Shown here piece by piece: positions 40,273-53,166 of a DNA stretch of 64,000 nt. The translations under genes and the position numbers were made by a program. The notes under the pieces are model-generated. The model was not told where the DNA came from, ran no database searches, and was given only the letters and a program-made list of their open reading frames with translations. Position 1 is the first letter of the stretch, and each line of letters begins with the position of its first letter. Source of the stretch: Auanema rhodensis (taxonomy: Eukaryota > Nematoda > Chromadorea > Rhabditida > Rhabditidae); NCBI GenBank assembly GCA_964057225.1, contig OZ059896.1, positions 18,472,501-18,536,500 of the forward strand. Direction: 5' to 3'.

Positions 40273-42122
40273 AAAAAATGAAAGCAGGCAAACAAATTTT
40301 TACTGTGTCAAAGGTAAACATGAGTACTTTTGCTAGCAATACTCGTGATTGTTCCGCACTCTGGACCGGAAATTGTAATATAGCGATCATTTACTCTATA
40401 TAGGTATACGATTCATTTGCTCCATATATATTTATATTTTTTTATTCTGTATTGGTCAATAATAAGTGGTTCACTATCACCACAGATAAGATATCTTTTT
40501 ATTATGAAAATGGGGACTTCTTGGAGAATGGCAATGAAATAAATATTATTTTAAAAATATTCAGGAATGATCATCGAGAGTTTCCATATTTTTATAGAGA
40601 ACTTGTTTACATTTAACAGTATGTTCACAAAACTGTAAGCTGGACGGCCGGTTCAATGTTTTTTGATGTTTTTTTATTTTTATCATTCAATTTTTCGAAA
40701 ATTTACCAATGTAGTCAAGATGATTCTCTGGATGTATTCCCAAATTTAGAAAAAATGAAAGCAGGCAAACTAATTTTTACTGTGTCAAAGAAAAATATCA
40801 GTATTTTTGCTAGCAATACTCGTGATTGTTTCGCACTCTGGACCGGCAATTGTAACATAACGATGATTTGCTCTATATATGTTTATATTTTTTTATTTTG
40901 TTTTAGTCAATAATAAGCGGTTCACTATCACCACAGATAAGATATGTTTTCTTTATGAAAATGGGGAATTCTTGGAGAATGGCAATGAAAGTAATATTAT
41001 TTTGAAGATATTCAGGAATGATCATCGAGAGTTTCCATCTTTTTATAGAGAACTTGTTTACATTCAACAGTATGTTCACAAAACTGTTAGCTGGACGGCC
41101 GGTTCAATGTTTTTTGATGTTTTTTCATTTTTATCATTCAATTTTTTGAAAATTTATCAATGTAGTCAAGATGATTCTCTGGAAGTAATCCCGAATTGAG
41201 AAAAAATGAAAACAGGCAAACGAATTTTTACTGTGTCAAAGAAAAATATCAGTATTTTTGCTAGCAATACTCGTGATTGTTTCGCACTCTGGACCGGCAA
41301 TTGTAACATAACGATCATTTGCTCTATATATGTTTATATTTTTTTATTTTGTTTTAGTCAATAATAAGCGGTTCACTATCACCACAGATAAGATATGTTT
41401 TCTTTATGAAAATGGGGAATTCTTGGAGAATGGCAATGAAAGTAATATTATTTTAAAAATATTCAGGAATGATCATCGAGAGTTTCCATCTTTTTATAGA
41501 GAACTTGTTTACATTTAACAGTATGTTCACAAAATTGTTAGCTGGACGGCCAATTCAATTCTTCAGATGTTTTTCTATTTTTATTATAATTTATAGATAT
41601 TAATCAATGTAGTCAAGATGATTCGCTGAAAGTATTCCCAAATTTAGAAGAAATGAGAGCAGGCAAACAAATGTTTACTGTGTCAAAGGTAAACATGAGT
41701 ACTTTTGCTAGCAATACTCGTGATTGTTTCGCACTCTGGACCGGAAATTGTAATATAGCCATCATTTACTCTATATAGGTATACGATTCATTTGCTCCAT
41801 ATATATTTATATTTTTTCATTTCGTTTTGGTCTATAATAAGGGGTTCACTATCACAACAGATGAGATATATTTTTATTATGAAAATAGGGAATTCTTGGA
41901 GAATAGTAATGAAATTAATATTATTTTAAAAATATTCAGGATTGATCATCAAGAGTTTTCATCTTTTTATAGAGAACTTGTTTACATTCAACAGTATGTT
42001 CACAAAACTGTAAGCTGGACGGCCGGTCTAATGTTTTTTGATGTTTTTTTATTTTTATCATTCAATTTTTCGAAAATTTACCAATGTAGTCAAGATGATT
42101 CTCTGAAAGTATTCCCAAATTT
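40273..42122. repeat. 1852-bp tetramer HOR, copy 2
   Basis: Units at 40468, 40919, 41370 and 41843. It ends where CAAATTTAGAAAA becomes CAAATTTCGAAAA. The TTTTTTCATTTCG variant upstream of 41843 is shared with 39991. Confidence 0.9.
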
Positions 42123-45100
42123 CGAAAAAATGAAAGCAGGCAAACAAATTTTTACTGTGTCAAAGGTGAACATGAGTACTTTTGCTAGCAATACTCGTGA
42201 TTGTTTCGCACTCTGGACCGGAAATTGTAATATAGCTATCATTTACTCTCTATAGGTATACGATTCATTTGCTCCATATATATTTATATTTTTTTATTTC
42301 GTTTTGGTCTATAATAAGGGGTTCACTATCACAACAGATGAGATATATTTTTATTATGAAAATAGGGAATTCTTGGAGAATAGTAATGAAATTAATATTA
42401 TTTTGAAAATATTCAGGATTGATCATCAAGAGTTTTCATCTTTTTATAGAGAACTTGTTTACATTCAACAGTATGTTCACAAAACTGTAAGCTGGACGGC
42501 CGGTTCAATGTTTTTCGATGTTTTTTTATTTTTCTCATTCAATTTTTCGAAAATTTACTAATGTAGTCAAGATGATTCTCTGAAAGTATTCCCAAATTTA
42601 GAAAAAATGAAAACAGGCAAACAAATTTTCACTGTGTCAAAGGTAAACATCAGTACTTTTGCTAGCAATACTCGTGATTGTTTCGCACTCTGGACCGGAA
42701 ATTGTAATATAGCGATCATTTACTCTATATAGGTATACGATTCATTTGCTCCATATATATTTATATTTTTTTTTCTGTATTGGTCAATAATAAGTGGTTC
42801 ACTATCACCACAGATAAGATATCTTTTTATTATGAAAATGGGGACTTCTTGGAGAATGGCAATGAAAGTAATATTATTTTAAAAATATTCAGGAATGATC
42901 ATCGAGAGTTTCCATATTTTTATAGAGAACTTGTTTACATTTAACAGTATGTTCACAAAACTGTAAGCTGGACGGCCGGTTCAATGTTTTTTGATGTTTT
43001 TTTATTTTTATCATTCAATTTTTCGAAAATTTACCAATGTAGTCAAGATGATTCTCTGGATGTATTCCCAAATTTAGAAAAAATGAAAGCAGGCAAACTA
43101 ATTTTTACTGTGTCAAAGGTAAACATGAGTACTTTTGCTAGCAATACTCGTAATTGTTTCGCACTCTGGACCGGCACTGTAACATAGCGATCATTTACTC
43201 TATATAGGTACACGATTTATTTGCTCCATATAAGTTCGTATTTTTTTATTCTGTTTTGGTCAATAATAATTGGTTCACTATCACCACAGATAAGATTTGT
43301 TTTTATTATGAAAATGGGGAATTCTTGGAGAATAGCAATAAAAGTAATATTATTTTGAAGATATTCAGGAATGATCATCGAGAGTTTCCATCTTTTTATA
43401 GAGAACTTGTTTACATTCAACAGTATGTTTACAAAACTGTTAGCTGGACGGCCGGTTCAATGTTTTTTGATGTTTTTTCATTTTTATCATTCAATTTTTT
43501 GAAAATTTATCAATGTAGTCAAGATGATTCTCTGGATGTATTCCCAAATTTAGAAAAAATGAAAGCAGGCAAACTAATTTTTACTGTGTCAAAGGTAAAC
43601 ATGAGTACTTTTGCTAGCAATACTCGTAATTGTTTCGCACTCTGGACCGGCACTGTAACATAGCGATCATTTACTCTATATAGGTACACGATTTATTTGC
43701 TCCATATAAGTTCGTATTTTTTTATTCTGTTTTGGTCAATAATAATTGGTTCACTATCACCACAGATAAGATTTGTTTTTATTATGAAAATGGGGAATTC
43801 TTGGAGAATAGCAATAAAAGTAATATTATTTTGAAGATATTCAGGAATGATCATCGAGAGTTTCCATCTTTTTATAGAGAACTTGTTTACATTCAACAGT
43901 ATGTTTACAAAACTGTTAGCTGGACGGCCGGTTCAATGTTTTTTGATGTTTTTTCATTTTTATCATTCAATTTTTTGAAAATTTATCAATGTAGTCAAGA
44001 TGATTCTCTGGAAGTAATCCCGAATTGAGAAGAAATGAAAACAGGCAAACGAATTTTTACTGTGTCAAAGAAAAATATCAGTATTTTTGCTAGCAATACT
44101 CGTGATTGTTTCGCACTCTGGACCGGCAATTGTAACATAACGATCATTTGCTCTATATATGTTTATATTTTTTTATTTTGTTTTAGTCAATAATAAGCGG
44201 TTCACTATCACCACAGATAAGATATGTTTTGTTTATAAAAATGGGGAATTCTTGGAGAATGGCAATGAAAGTAATATTATTTTTAAAATATTCAGGAATG
44301 ATCATCGAGAGTTTCCATCTTTTTATAGAGAACTTGTTTACATTTAGCAGTATGTTCACAAAATTGTTAGCTGGACGGCCAATTCAATTCTTCAGATGTT
44401 TTTCTATTTTTATTATAATTTTTAGATATTAATCAATGTAGTCAAGATGATTCTTTAAAAGTATTCCCAAAATTAGAAGAAATGAGAGCAGGCAAACAAA
44501 TGTTCACTGTGTCAAAGGAAAACATCAATACTTTTGCTAGCAATACTCGTAATTGTTTCGCACTCTGGACCGGCAATTGTAATATAGCGATCATTTACTC
44601 TATATAGGTATACGATATATTTTGCTCCATATATGTTTATATTTTTTTATTCTGTTTTGGTCAACAATAAGTGGTTCACTATCACCACAGATAAGATATC
44701 TTTTTATTATGAAAATGGGGAATTCTTGGAGAATAGTAATGAAATTAATATTATTTTAAAAATATTCAGGATTGATCATCGAGAGTTTTCAGCTTTTTAT
44801 AGAGAACTTGTTTACATTCAACAGTATGTTCACAAAACTGTAAGCTGGACGGCCGGTCCAATGTTTTTTGATGTTTTTTTTATTTTTATCATTCAATTTT
44901 TCGAAAATTTACCAATGTAGTCAAGATGATTCTCTGAAAGTATTCCCAAATTTAGAAAAAATGAAAGCAGGCAAACAAATTTTTACTGTGTCAAAGGTAA
45001 ACATGAGTACTTTTGCTAGCAATACTCGTGATTGTTCCGCACTCTGGACCGGAAATTGTAATATAGCGATCATTTACTCTATATAGGTATACGATTCATT

Positions 45101-46343
45101 TGCTCCATATATATTTATATTTTTTTATTTCGTTTTGGTCTATAATAAGGGGTTCACTATCACAACAGATGAGATATATTTTTATTATGAAAATAGGGAA
45201 TTCTTGGAGAATAGTAATGAAATTAATTTTATTTTAAAAATATTCAGGATTGATCATCAAGAGTTTTCATCTTTTTATAAAGAACTTGTTTACATTCAAC
45301 AGTATGTTCACAAAACTGTAAGCTGGACGGCCGGTTCAATGTTTTTTGATGTTTTTTTATTTTTATCATTCAATTTTTCGAAAATTTACCAATGTAGTCA
45401 AGATGATTCTCTGAAAGTATTCCCAAATTTAGAAAAAATGAAAGCAGGCAAACAAATTTTTACTGTGTCAAAGGTAAACATGAGTACTTTTGCTAGCAAT
45501 ACTCGTGATTGTTTCGCACTCTGGACCGGAAATTGTAATATAGCCATCATTTACTCTATATAGGTATACGATTCATTTGCTCCATATATATTTATATTTT
45601 TTTATTTCGTTTTGGTCTATAATAAGGGTTTCAGTATCACAACAGATGAGATATATTTTTATTATGAAAATAGGGAATTCTTGGAGAATAGTAATGAAAT
45701 TAATATTATTTTAAAAACATTCAGGATTGATCATCAAGAGTTTTCATCTTTTTATAAAGAACTTGTTTACATTCAACAGTATGTTCACAAAACTGTAAGC
45801 TGGACGGCCGGTTCAATGTTTTTCGATGTTTTTTTATTTTTCTCATTCAATTTTTCGAAATATTACCAATGTAGTCAAGATGATTCTCTGAAAGTATTCC
45901 CAAATTTAGAAAAAATGAAAACAGGCAAACAAATTTTCACTGTGTCAAAGATAAACATCAGTACTTTTGCTAGCAATACTCGTGATTGTTTCGCACTCTG
46001 GACCGGAAATTGTAATATAGCGATCATTTACTCTATATAGGTATACGATTCATTTGCTCCATATATATTTATATTTTTTTATTCTGTATTGGTCAATAAT
46101 AAGTGGTTCACTATCACCACAGATAAGATATCTTTTTATTATGAAAATGGGGACTTCTTGGAGAATGGCAATGAAATAAATATTATTTTAAAAATATTCA
46201 GGAATGATCATCGAGAGTTTCCATATTTTTATAGAGAACTTGTTTACATTTAACAGTATGTTCACAAAACTGTAAGCTGGACGGCCGGTTCAATGTTTTT
46301 TGATGTTTTTTTATTTTTATCATTCAATTTTTCGAAAATTTAC
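41158..46343. repeat. 5186-bp 11-mer HOR, copy 1
   Basis: Units at 41370, 41843, 42320, 42796, 43272, 43748, 44199, 44673, 45151, 45628 and 46105. Spacings from 41843 are 477, 476, 476, 476, 451, 474, 478, 477, 477, 451 and 473, sum 5186. Two A-type units stand in tandem (43272 and 43748), and the first has a B-type right half. Unit 45628 begins with the private form AAGGGTTTCAGTATC. Confidence 0.93.
45151..45627. repeat. Reference monomer (subfamily B, 477 bp)
   Basis: Chosen as a clean full-length example. It begins GGTTCACTATCACAACAG and contains the right-hand-zone markers GATGAGATATATTTTT and GAAAATAGGG. The second half is subfamily B, with TTTCGAAAATTTACC and GAAAGTATTCCC. The unit is 159 codons long, so a frame can stay open for 142 codons before the TAG inside TCTATATAGG; that TAG lies in the optional 26-bp segment. 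Other subfamilies align along the whole length and differ by scattered substitutions and short indels. Confidence 0.93.
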
Positions 46344-46555
46344 CAATGTAGTCAAGATGATTCTCTGGAAGTAATCCCGAATTGAGAAAAAATGAAAACA
46401 GGCAAACGAATTTTTACTGTGTCAAAGAAAAATATCAGTATTTTTGCTAGCAATACTCGTGATTGTTTCGCACTCTGGACCGGCAATTGTAACATAACGA
46501 TCATTTGCTCTATATATGTTTATATTTTTTTATTTTGTTTTAGTCAATAATAAGC
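46105..46555. repeat. Hybrid monomer (B left half, A-type right end)
   Basis: The left part is the 40468 type (GGCAATGAAATAAATATT, CCATATTTTTATAG). The right part, from the GTCAAGATGATTCTCTGG block, is the 40919 type (GGAAGTAATCCCGAATTGAG). The 451-bp unit that should lie between is missing, as after an unequal crossover. The same hybrid stands at 51291. Confidence 0.85.
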
Positions 46556-49500
46556 GGTTCACTATCACCACAGATAAGATATGTTTTCTTTATGAAAATG
46601 GGGAATTCTTGGAGAATGGCAATGAAAGTAATATTATTTTAAAAATATTCAGGAATGATCATCGAGAGTTTCCATCTTTTTATAGAGAACTTGTTTACAT
46701 TTAACAGTATGTTCACAAAATTGTTAGCTGGACGGCCAATTCAATTCTTCAGATGTTTTTCTATTTTTATTATAATTTATAGATATTAATCAATGTAGTC
46801 AAGATGATTCGCTGAAAGTATTCCCAAATTTAGAAGAAATGAGAGCAGGCAAACAAATGTTTACTGTGTCAAAGGTAAACATGAGTACTTTTGCTAGCAA
46901 TACTCGTGATTGTTTCGCACTCTGGACCGGAAATTGTAATATAGCCATCATTTACTCTATATAGGTATACGATTCATTTGCTCCATATATATTTATATTT
47001 TTTCATTTCGTTTTGGTCTATAATAAGGGGTTCACTATCACAACAGATGAGATATATTTTTATTATGAAAATAGGGAATTCTTGGAGAATAGTAATGAAA
47101 TTAATATTATTTTAAAAATATTCAGGATTGATCATCAAGAGTTTTCATCTTTTTATAGAGAACTTGTTTACATTCAACAGTATGTTCACAAAACTGTAAG
47201 CTGGACGGCCGGTCTAATGTTTTTTGATGTTTTTTTATTTTTATCATTCAATTTTTCGAAAATTTACCAATGTAGTCAAGATGATTCTCTGAAAGTATTC
47301 CCAAATTTCGAAAAAATGAAAGCAGGCAAACAAATTTTTACTGTGTCAAAGGTGAACATGAGTACTTTTGCTAGCAATACTCGTGATTGTTTCGCACTCT
47401 GGACCGGAAATTGTAATATAGCTATCATTTACTCTCTATAGGTATACGATTCATTTGCTCCATATATATTTATATTTTTTTATTTCGTTTTGGTCTATAA
47501 TAAGGGGTTCACTATCACAACAGATGAGATATATTTTTATTATGAAAATAGGGAATTCTTGGAGAATAGTAATGAAATTAATATTATTTTGAAAATATTC
47601 AGGATTGATCATCAAGAGTTTTCATCTTTTTATAGAGAACTTGTTTACATTCAACAGTATGTTCACAAAACTGTAAGCTGGACGGCCGGTTCAATGTTTT
47701 TCGATGTTTTTTTATTTTTCTCATTCAATTTTTCGAAAATTTACTAATGTAGTCAAGATGATTCTCTGAAAGTATTCCCAAATTTAGAAAAAATGAAAAC
47801 AGGCAAACAAATTTTCACTGTGTCAAAGGTAAACATCAGTACTTTTGCTAGCAATACTCGTGATTGTTTCGCACTCTGGACCGGAAATTGTAATATAGCG
47901 ATCATTTACTCTATATAGGTATACGATTCATTTGCTCCATATATATTTATATTTTTTTTTCTGTATTGGTCAATAATAAGTGGTTCACTATCACCACAGA
48001 TAAGATATCTTTTTATTATGAAAATGGGGACTTCTTGGAGAATGGCAATGAAAGTAATATTATTTTAAAAATATTCAGGAATGATCATCGAGAGTTTCCA
48101 TATTTTTATAGAGAACTTGTTTACATTTAACAGTATGTTCACAAAACTGTAAGCTGGACGGCCGGTTCAATGTTTTTTGATGTTTTTTTATTTTTATCAT
48201 TCAATTTTTCGAAAATTTACCAATGTAGTCAAGATGATTCTCTGGATGTATTCCCAAATTTAGAAAAAATGAAAGCAGGCAAACTAATTTTTACTGTGTC
48301 AAAGGTAAACATGAGTACTTTTGCTAGCAATACTCGTAATTGTTTCGCACTCTGGACCGGCACTGTAACATAGCGATCATTTACTCTATATAGGTACACG
48401 ATTTATTTGCTCCATATAAGTTCGTATTTTTTTATTCTGTTTTGGTCAATAATAATTGGTTCACTATCACCACAGATAAGATTTGTTTTTATTATGAAAA
48501 TGGGGAATTCTTGGAGAATAGCAATAAAAGTAATATTATTTTGAAGATATTCAGGAATGATCATCGAGAGTTTCCATCTTTTTATAGAGAACTTGTTTAC
48601 ATTCAACAGTATGTTTACAAAACTGTTAGCTGGACGGCCGGTTCAATGTTTTTTGATGTTTTTTCATTTTTATCATTCAATTTTTTGAAAATTTATCAAT
48701 GTAGTCAAGATGATTCTCTGGATGTATTCCCAAATTTAGAAAAAATGAAAGCAGGCAAACTAATTTTTACTGTGTCAAAGGTAAACATGAGTACTTTTGC
48801 TAGCAATACTCGTAATTGTTTCGCACTCTGGACCGGCACTGTAACATAGCGATCATTTACTCTATATAGGTACACGATTTATTTGCTCCATATAAGTTCG
48901 TATTTTTTTATTCTGTTTTGGTCAATAATAATTGGTTCACTATCACCACAGATAAGATTTGTTTTTATTATGAAAATGGGGAATTCTTGGAGAATAGCAA
49001 TAAAAGTAATATTATTTTGAAGATATTCAGGAATGATCATCGAGAGTTTCCATCTTTTTATAGAGAACTTGTTTACATTCAACAGTATGTTTACAAAACT
49101 GTTAGCTGGACGGCCGGTTCAATGTTTTTTGATGTTTTTTCATTTTTATCATTCAATTTTTTGAAAATTTATCAATGTAGTCAAGATGATTCTCTGGAAG
49201 TAATCCCGAATTGAGAAGAAATGAAAACAGGCAAACGAATTTTTACTGTGTCAAAGAAAAATATCAGTATTTTTGCTAGCAATACTCGTGATTGTTTCGC
49301 ACTCTGGACCGGCAATTGTAACATAACGATCATTTGCTCTATATATGTTTATATTTTTTTATTTTGTTTTAGTCAATAATAAGCGGTTCACTATCACCAC
49401 AGATAAGATATGTTTTGTTTATAAAAATGGGGAATTCTTGGAGAATGGCAATGAAAGTAATATTATTTTTAAAATATTCAGGAATGATCATCGAGAGTTT

Positions 49501-51529
49501 CCATCTTTTTATAGAGAACTTGTTTACATTTAGCAGTATGTTCACAAAATTGTTAGCTGGACGGCCAATTCAATTCTTCAGATGTTTTTCTATTTTTATT
49601 ATAATTTTTAGATATTAATCAATGTAGTCAAGATGATTCTTTAAAAGTATTCCCAAAATTAGAAGAAATGAGAGCAGGCAAACAAATGTTCACTGTGTCA
49701 AAGGAAAACATCAATACTTTTGCTAGCAATACTCGTAATTGTTTCGCACTCTGGACCGGCAATTGTAATATAGCGATCATTTACTCTATATAGGTATACG
49801 ATATATTTTGCTCCATATATGTTTATATTTTTTTATTCTGTTTTGGTCAACAATAAGTGGTTCACTATCACCACAGATAAGATATCTTTTTATTATGAAA
49901 ATGGGGAATTCTTGGAGAATAGTAATGAAATTAATATTATTTTAAAAATATTCAGGATTGATCATCGAGAGTTTTCAGCTTTTTATAGAGAACTTGTTTA
50001 CATTCAACAGTATGTTCACAAAACTGTAAGCTGGACGGCCGGTCCAATGTTTTTTGATGTTTTTTTTATTTTTATCATTCAATTTTTCGAAAATTTACCA
50101 ATGTAGTCAAGATGATTCTCTGAAAGTATTCCCAAATTTAGAAAAAATGAAAGCAGGCAAACAAATTTTTACTGTGTCAAAGGTAAACATGAGTACTTTT
50201 GCTAGCAATACTCGTGATTGTTCCGCACTCTGGACCGGAAATTGTAATATAGCGATCATTTACTCTATATAGGTATACGATTCATTTGCTCCATATATAT
50301 TTATATTTTTTTATTTCGTTTTGGTCTATAATAAGGGGTTCACTATCACAACAGATGAGATATATTTTTATTATGAAAATAGGGAATTCTTGGAGAATAG
50401 TAATGAAATTAATTTTATTTTAAAAATATTCAGGATTGATCATCAAGAGTTTTCATCTTTTTATAAAGAACTTGTTTACATTCAACAGTATGTTCACAAA
50501 ACTGTAAGCTGGACGGCCGGTTCAATGTTTTTTGATGTTTTTTTATTTTTATCATTCAATTTTTCGAAAATTTACCAATGTAGTCAAGATGATTCTCTGA
50601 AAGTATTCCCAAATTTAGAAAAAATGAAAGCAGGCAAACAAATTTTTACTGTGTCAAAGGTAAACATGAGTACTTTTGCTAGCAATACTCGTGATTGTTT
50701 CGCACTCTGGACCGGAAATTGTAATATAGCCATCATTTACTCTATATAGGTATACGATTCATTTGCTCCATATATATTTATATTTTTTTATTTCGTTTTG
50801 GTCTATAATAAGGGTTTCAGTATCACAACAGATGAGATATATTTTTATTATGAAAATAGGGAATTCTTGGAGAATAGTAATGAAATTAATATTATTTTAA
50901 AAACATTCAGGATTGATCATCAAGAGTTTTCATCTTTTTATAAAGAACTTGTTTACATTCAACAGTATGTTCACAAAACTGTAAGCTGGACGGCCGGTTC
51001 AATGTTTTTCGATGTTTTTTTATTTTTCTCATTCAATTTTTCGAAATATTACCAATGTAGTCAAGATGATTCTCTGAAAGTATTCCCAAATTTAGAAAAA
51101 ATGAAAACAGGCAAACAAATTTTCACTGTGTCAAAGATAAACATCAGTACTTTTGCTAGCAATACTCGTGATTGTTTCGCACTCTGGACCGGAAATTGTA
51201 ATATAGCGATCATTTACTCTATATAGGTATACGATTCATTTGCTCCATATATATTTATATTTTTTTATTCTGTATTGGTCAATAATAAGTGGTTCACTAT
51301 CACCACAGATAAGATATCTTTTTATTATGAAAATGGGGACTTCTTGGAGAATGGCAATGAAATAAATATTATTTTAAAAATATTCAGGAATGATCATCGA
51401 GAGTTTCCATATTTTTATAGAGAACTTGTTTACATTTAACAGTATGTTCACAAAACTGTAAGCTGGACGGCCGGTTCAATGTTTTTTGATGTTTTTTTAT
51501 TTTTATCATTCAATTTTTCGAAAATTTAC
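46344..51529. repeat. 5186-bp 11-mer HOR, copy 2
   Basis: Units at 46556, 47029, 47506, 47982, 48458, 48934, 49385, 49859, 50337, 50814 and 51291. I saw no base difference from copy 1 in any stretch I compared, including the private AAGGGTTTCAGTATC form in unit 50814 and the ACTCTCTATAGG variant near 47440. Either the duplication is very recent or the assembly repeated a block. Confidence 0.93.
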
Positions 51530-52189
51530 CAATGTAGTCAAGATGATTCTCTGGAAGTAATCCCGAATTGAGAAAAAATGAAAACAGGCAAACGAATTTT
51601 TACTGTGTCAAAGAAAAATATCAGTATTTTTGCTAGCAATACTCGTGATTGTTTCGCACTCTGGACCGGCAATTGTAACATAACGATCATTTGCTCTATA
51701 TATGTTTATATTTTTTTATTTTGTTTTAGTCAATAATAAGCGGTTCACTATCACCACAGATAAGATATGTTTTCTTTATGAAAATGGGGAATTCTTGGAG
51801 AATGGCAATGAAAGTAATATTATTTTAAAAATATTCAGGAATGATCATCGAGAGTTTCCATCTTTTTATAGAGAACTTGTTTACATTTAACAGTATGTTC
51901 ACAAAATTGTTAGCTGGACGGCCAATTCAATTCTTCAGATGTTTTTCTATTTTTATTATAATTTATAGATATTAATCAATGTAGTCAAGATGATTCGCTG
52001 AAAGTATTCCCAAATTTAGAAGAAATGAGAGCAGGCAAACAAATGTTTACTGTGTCAAAGGTAAACATGAGTACTTTTGCTAGCAATACTCGTGATTGTT
52101 TCGCACTCTGGACCGGAAATTGTAATATAGCCATCATTTACTCTATATAGGTATACGATTCATTTGCTCCATATATATTTATATTTTTT
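51530..52189. repeat. 5186-bp HOR, partial copy 3
   Basis: Unit 51742 continues the same phase. The match ends at 52190, where the T run lacks the C of TTTTTTCATTTCG, and the array jumps one monomer ahead to the 47506 type (offset 4709 from unit 52215 on). Confidence 0.9.
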
Positions 52190-52690
52190 TATTTCGTTTT
52201 GGTCTATAATAAGGGGTTCACTATCACAACAGATGAGATATATTTTTATTATGAAAATAGGGAATTCTTGGAGAATAGTAATGAAATTAATATTATTTTG
52301 AAAATATTCAGGATTGATCATCAAGAGTTTTCATCTTTTTATAGAGAACTTGTTTACATTCAACAGTATGTTCACAAAACTGTAAGCTGGACGGCCGGTT
52401 CAATGTTTTTCGATGTTTTTTTATTTTTCTCATTCAATTTTTCGAAAATTTACTAATGTAGTCAAGATGATTCTCTGAAAGTATTCCCAAATTTAGAAAA
52501 AATGAAAACAGGCAAACAAATTTTCACTGTGTCAAAGGTAAACATCAGTACTTTTGCTAGCAATACTCGTGATTGTTTCGCACTCTGGACCGGAAATTGT
52601 AATATAGCGATCATTTACTCTATATAGGTATACGATTCATTTGCTCCATATATATTTATATTTTTTTTTCTGTATTGGTCAATAATAAGT

Positions 52691-53166
52691 GGTTCACTAT
52701 CACCACAGATAAGATATCTTTTTATTATGAAAATGGGGACTTCTTGGAGAATGGCAATGAAAGTAATATTATTTTAAAAATATTCAGGAATGATCATCAA
52801 GAGTTTTCATCTTTTTATAGAGAACTTGTTTACATTCAACAGTATGTTCACAAAACTGTAAGCTGGACGGCCGGTTCAATGTTTTTCGATGTTTTTTTAT
52901 TTTTCTCATTCAATTTTTCGAAAATTTACTAATGTAGTCAAGATGATTCTCTGAAAGTATTCCCAAATTTAGAAAAAATGAAAACAGGCAAACAAATTTT
53001 CACTGTGTCAAAGGTAAACATCAGTACTTTTGCTAGCAATACTCGTGATTGTTTCGCACTCTGGACCGGAAATTGTAATATAGCGATCATTTACTCTATA
53101 TAGGTATACGATTCATTTGCTCCATATATATTTATATTTTTTTTTCTGTATTGGTCAATAATAAGT
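52691..53166. repeat. Hybrid monomer from 476-bp tandem duplication
   Basis: The left part equals unit 47982/53167 (GGGGACTTC, GGCAATGAAAG). From the ATTCAGGA-TGATCATC block near 52797 it becomes the 47506/52215 type (CATCAAGAG, TTTTTCTCATTC). The 476 bp before and after the join repeat, so one exchange out of register by one monomer explains it. Confidence 0.88.

Noticed and set aside
45471-45482. Splice-site-like GTAAAC, GTAAGCTGG and TTTTAG motifs
   Set aside because: Short motifs expected by chance in AT-rich sequence; no exon structure with conserved frame is seen.
45510-45530. CENP-B box
   Set aside because: TTCGCACTCTGGACCGG starts like the box (TTCG) but lacks the required A and the CGGG at the right spacing, so a match cannot be claimed.
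45551-45565. TATA-box promoter at TCTATATAGG or CTATATATG
   Set aside because: The match occurs in every unit of very AT-rich DNA with no downstream gene or initiator; it has no discriminating value.
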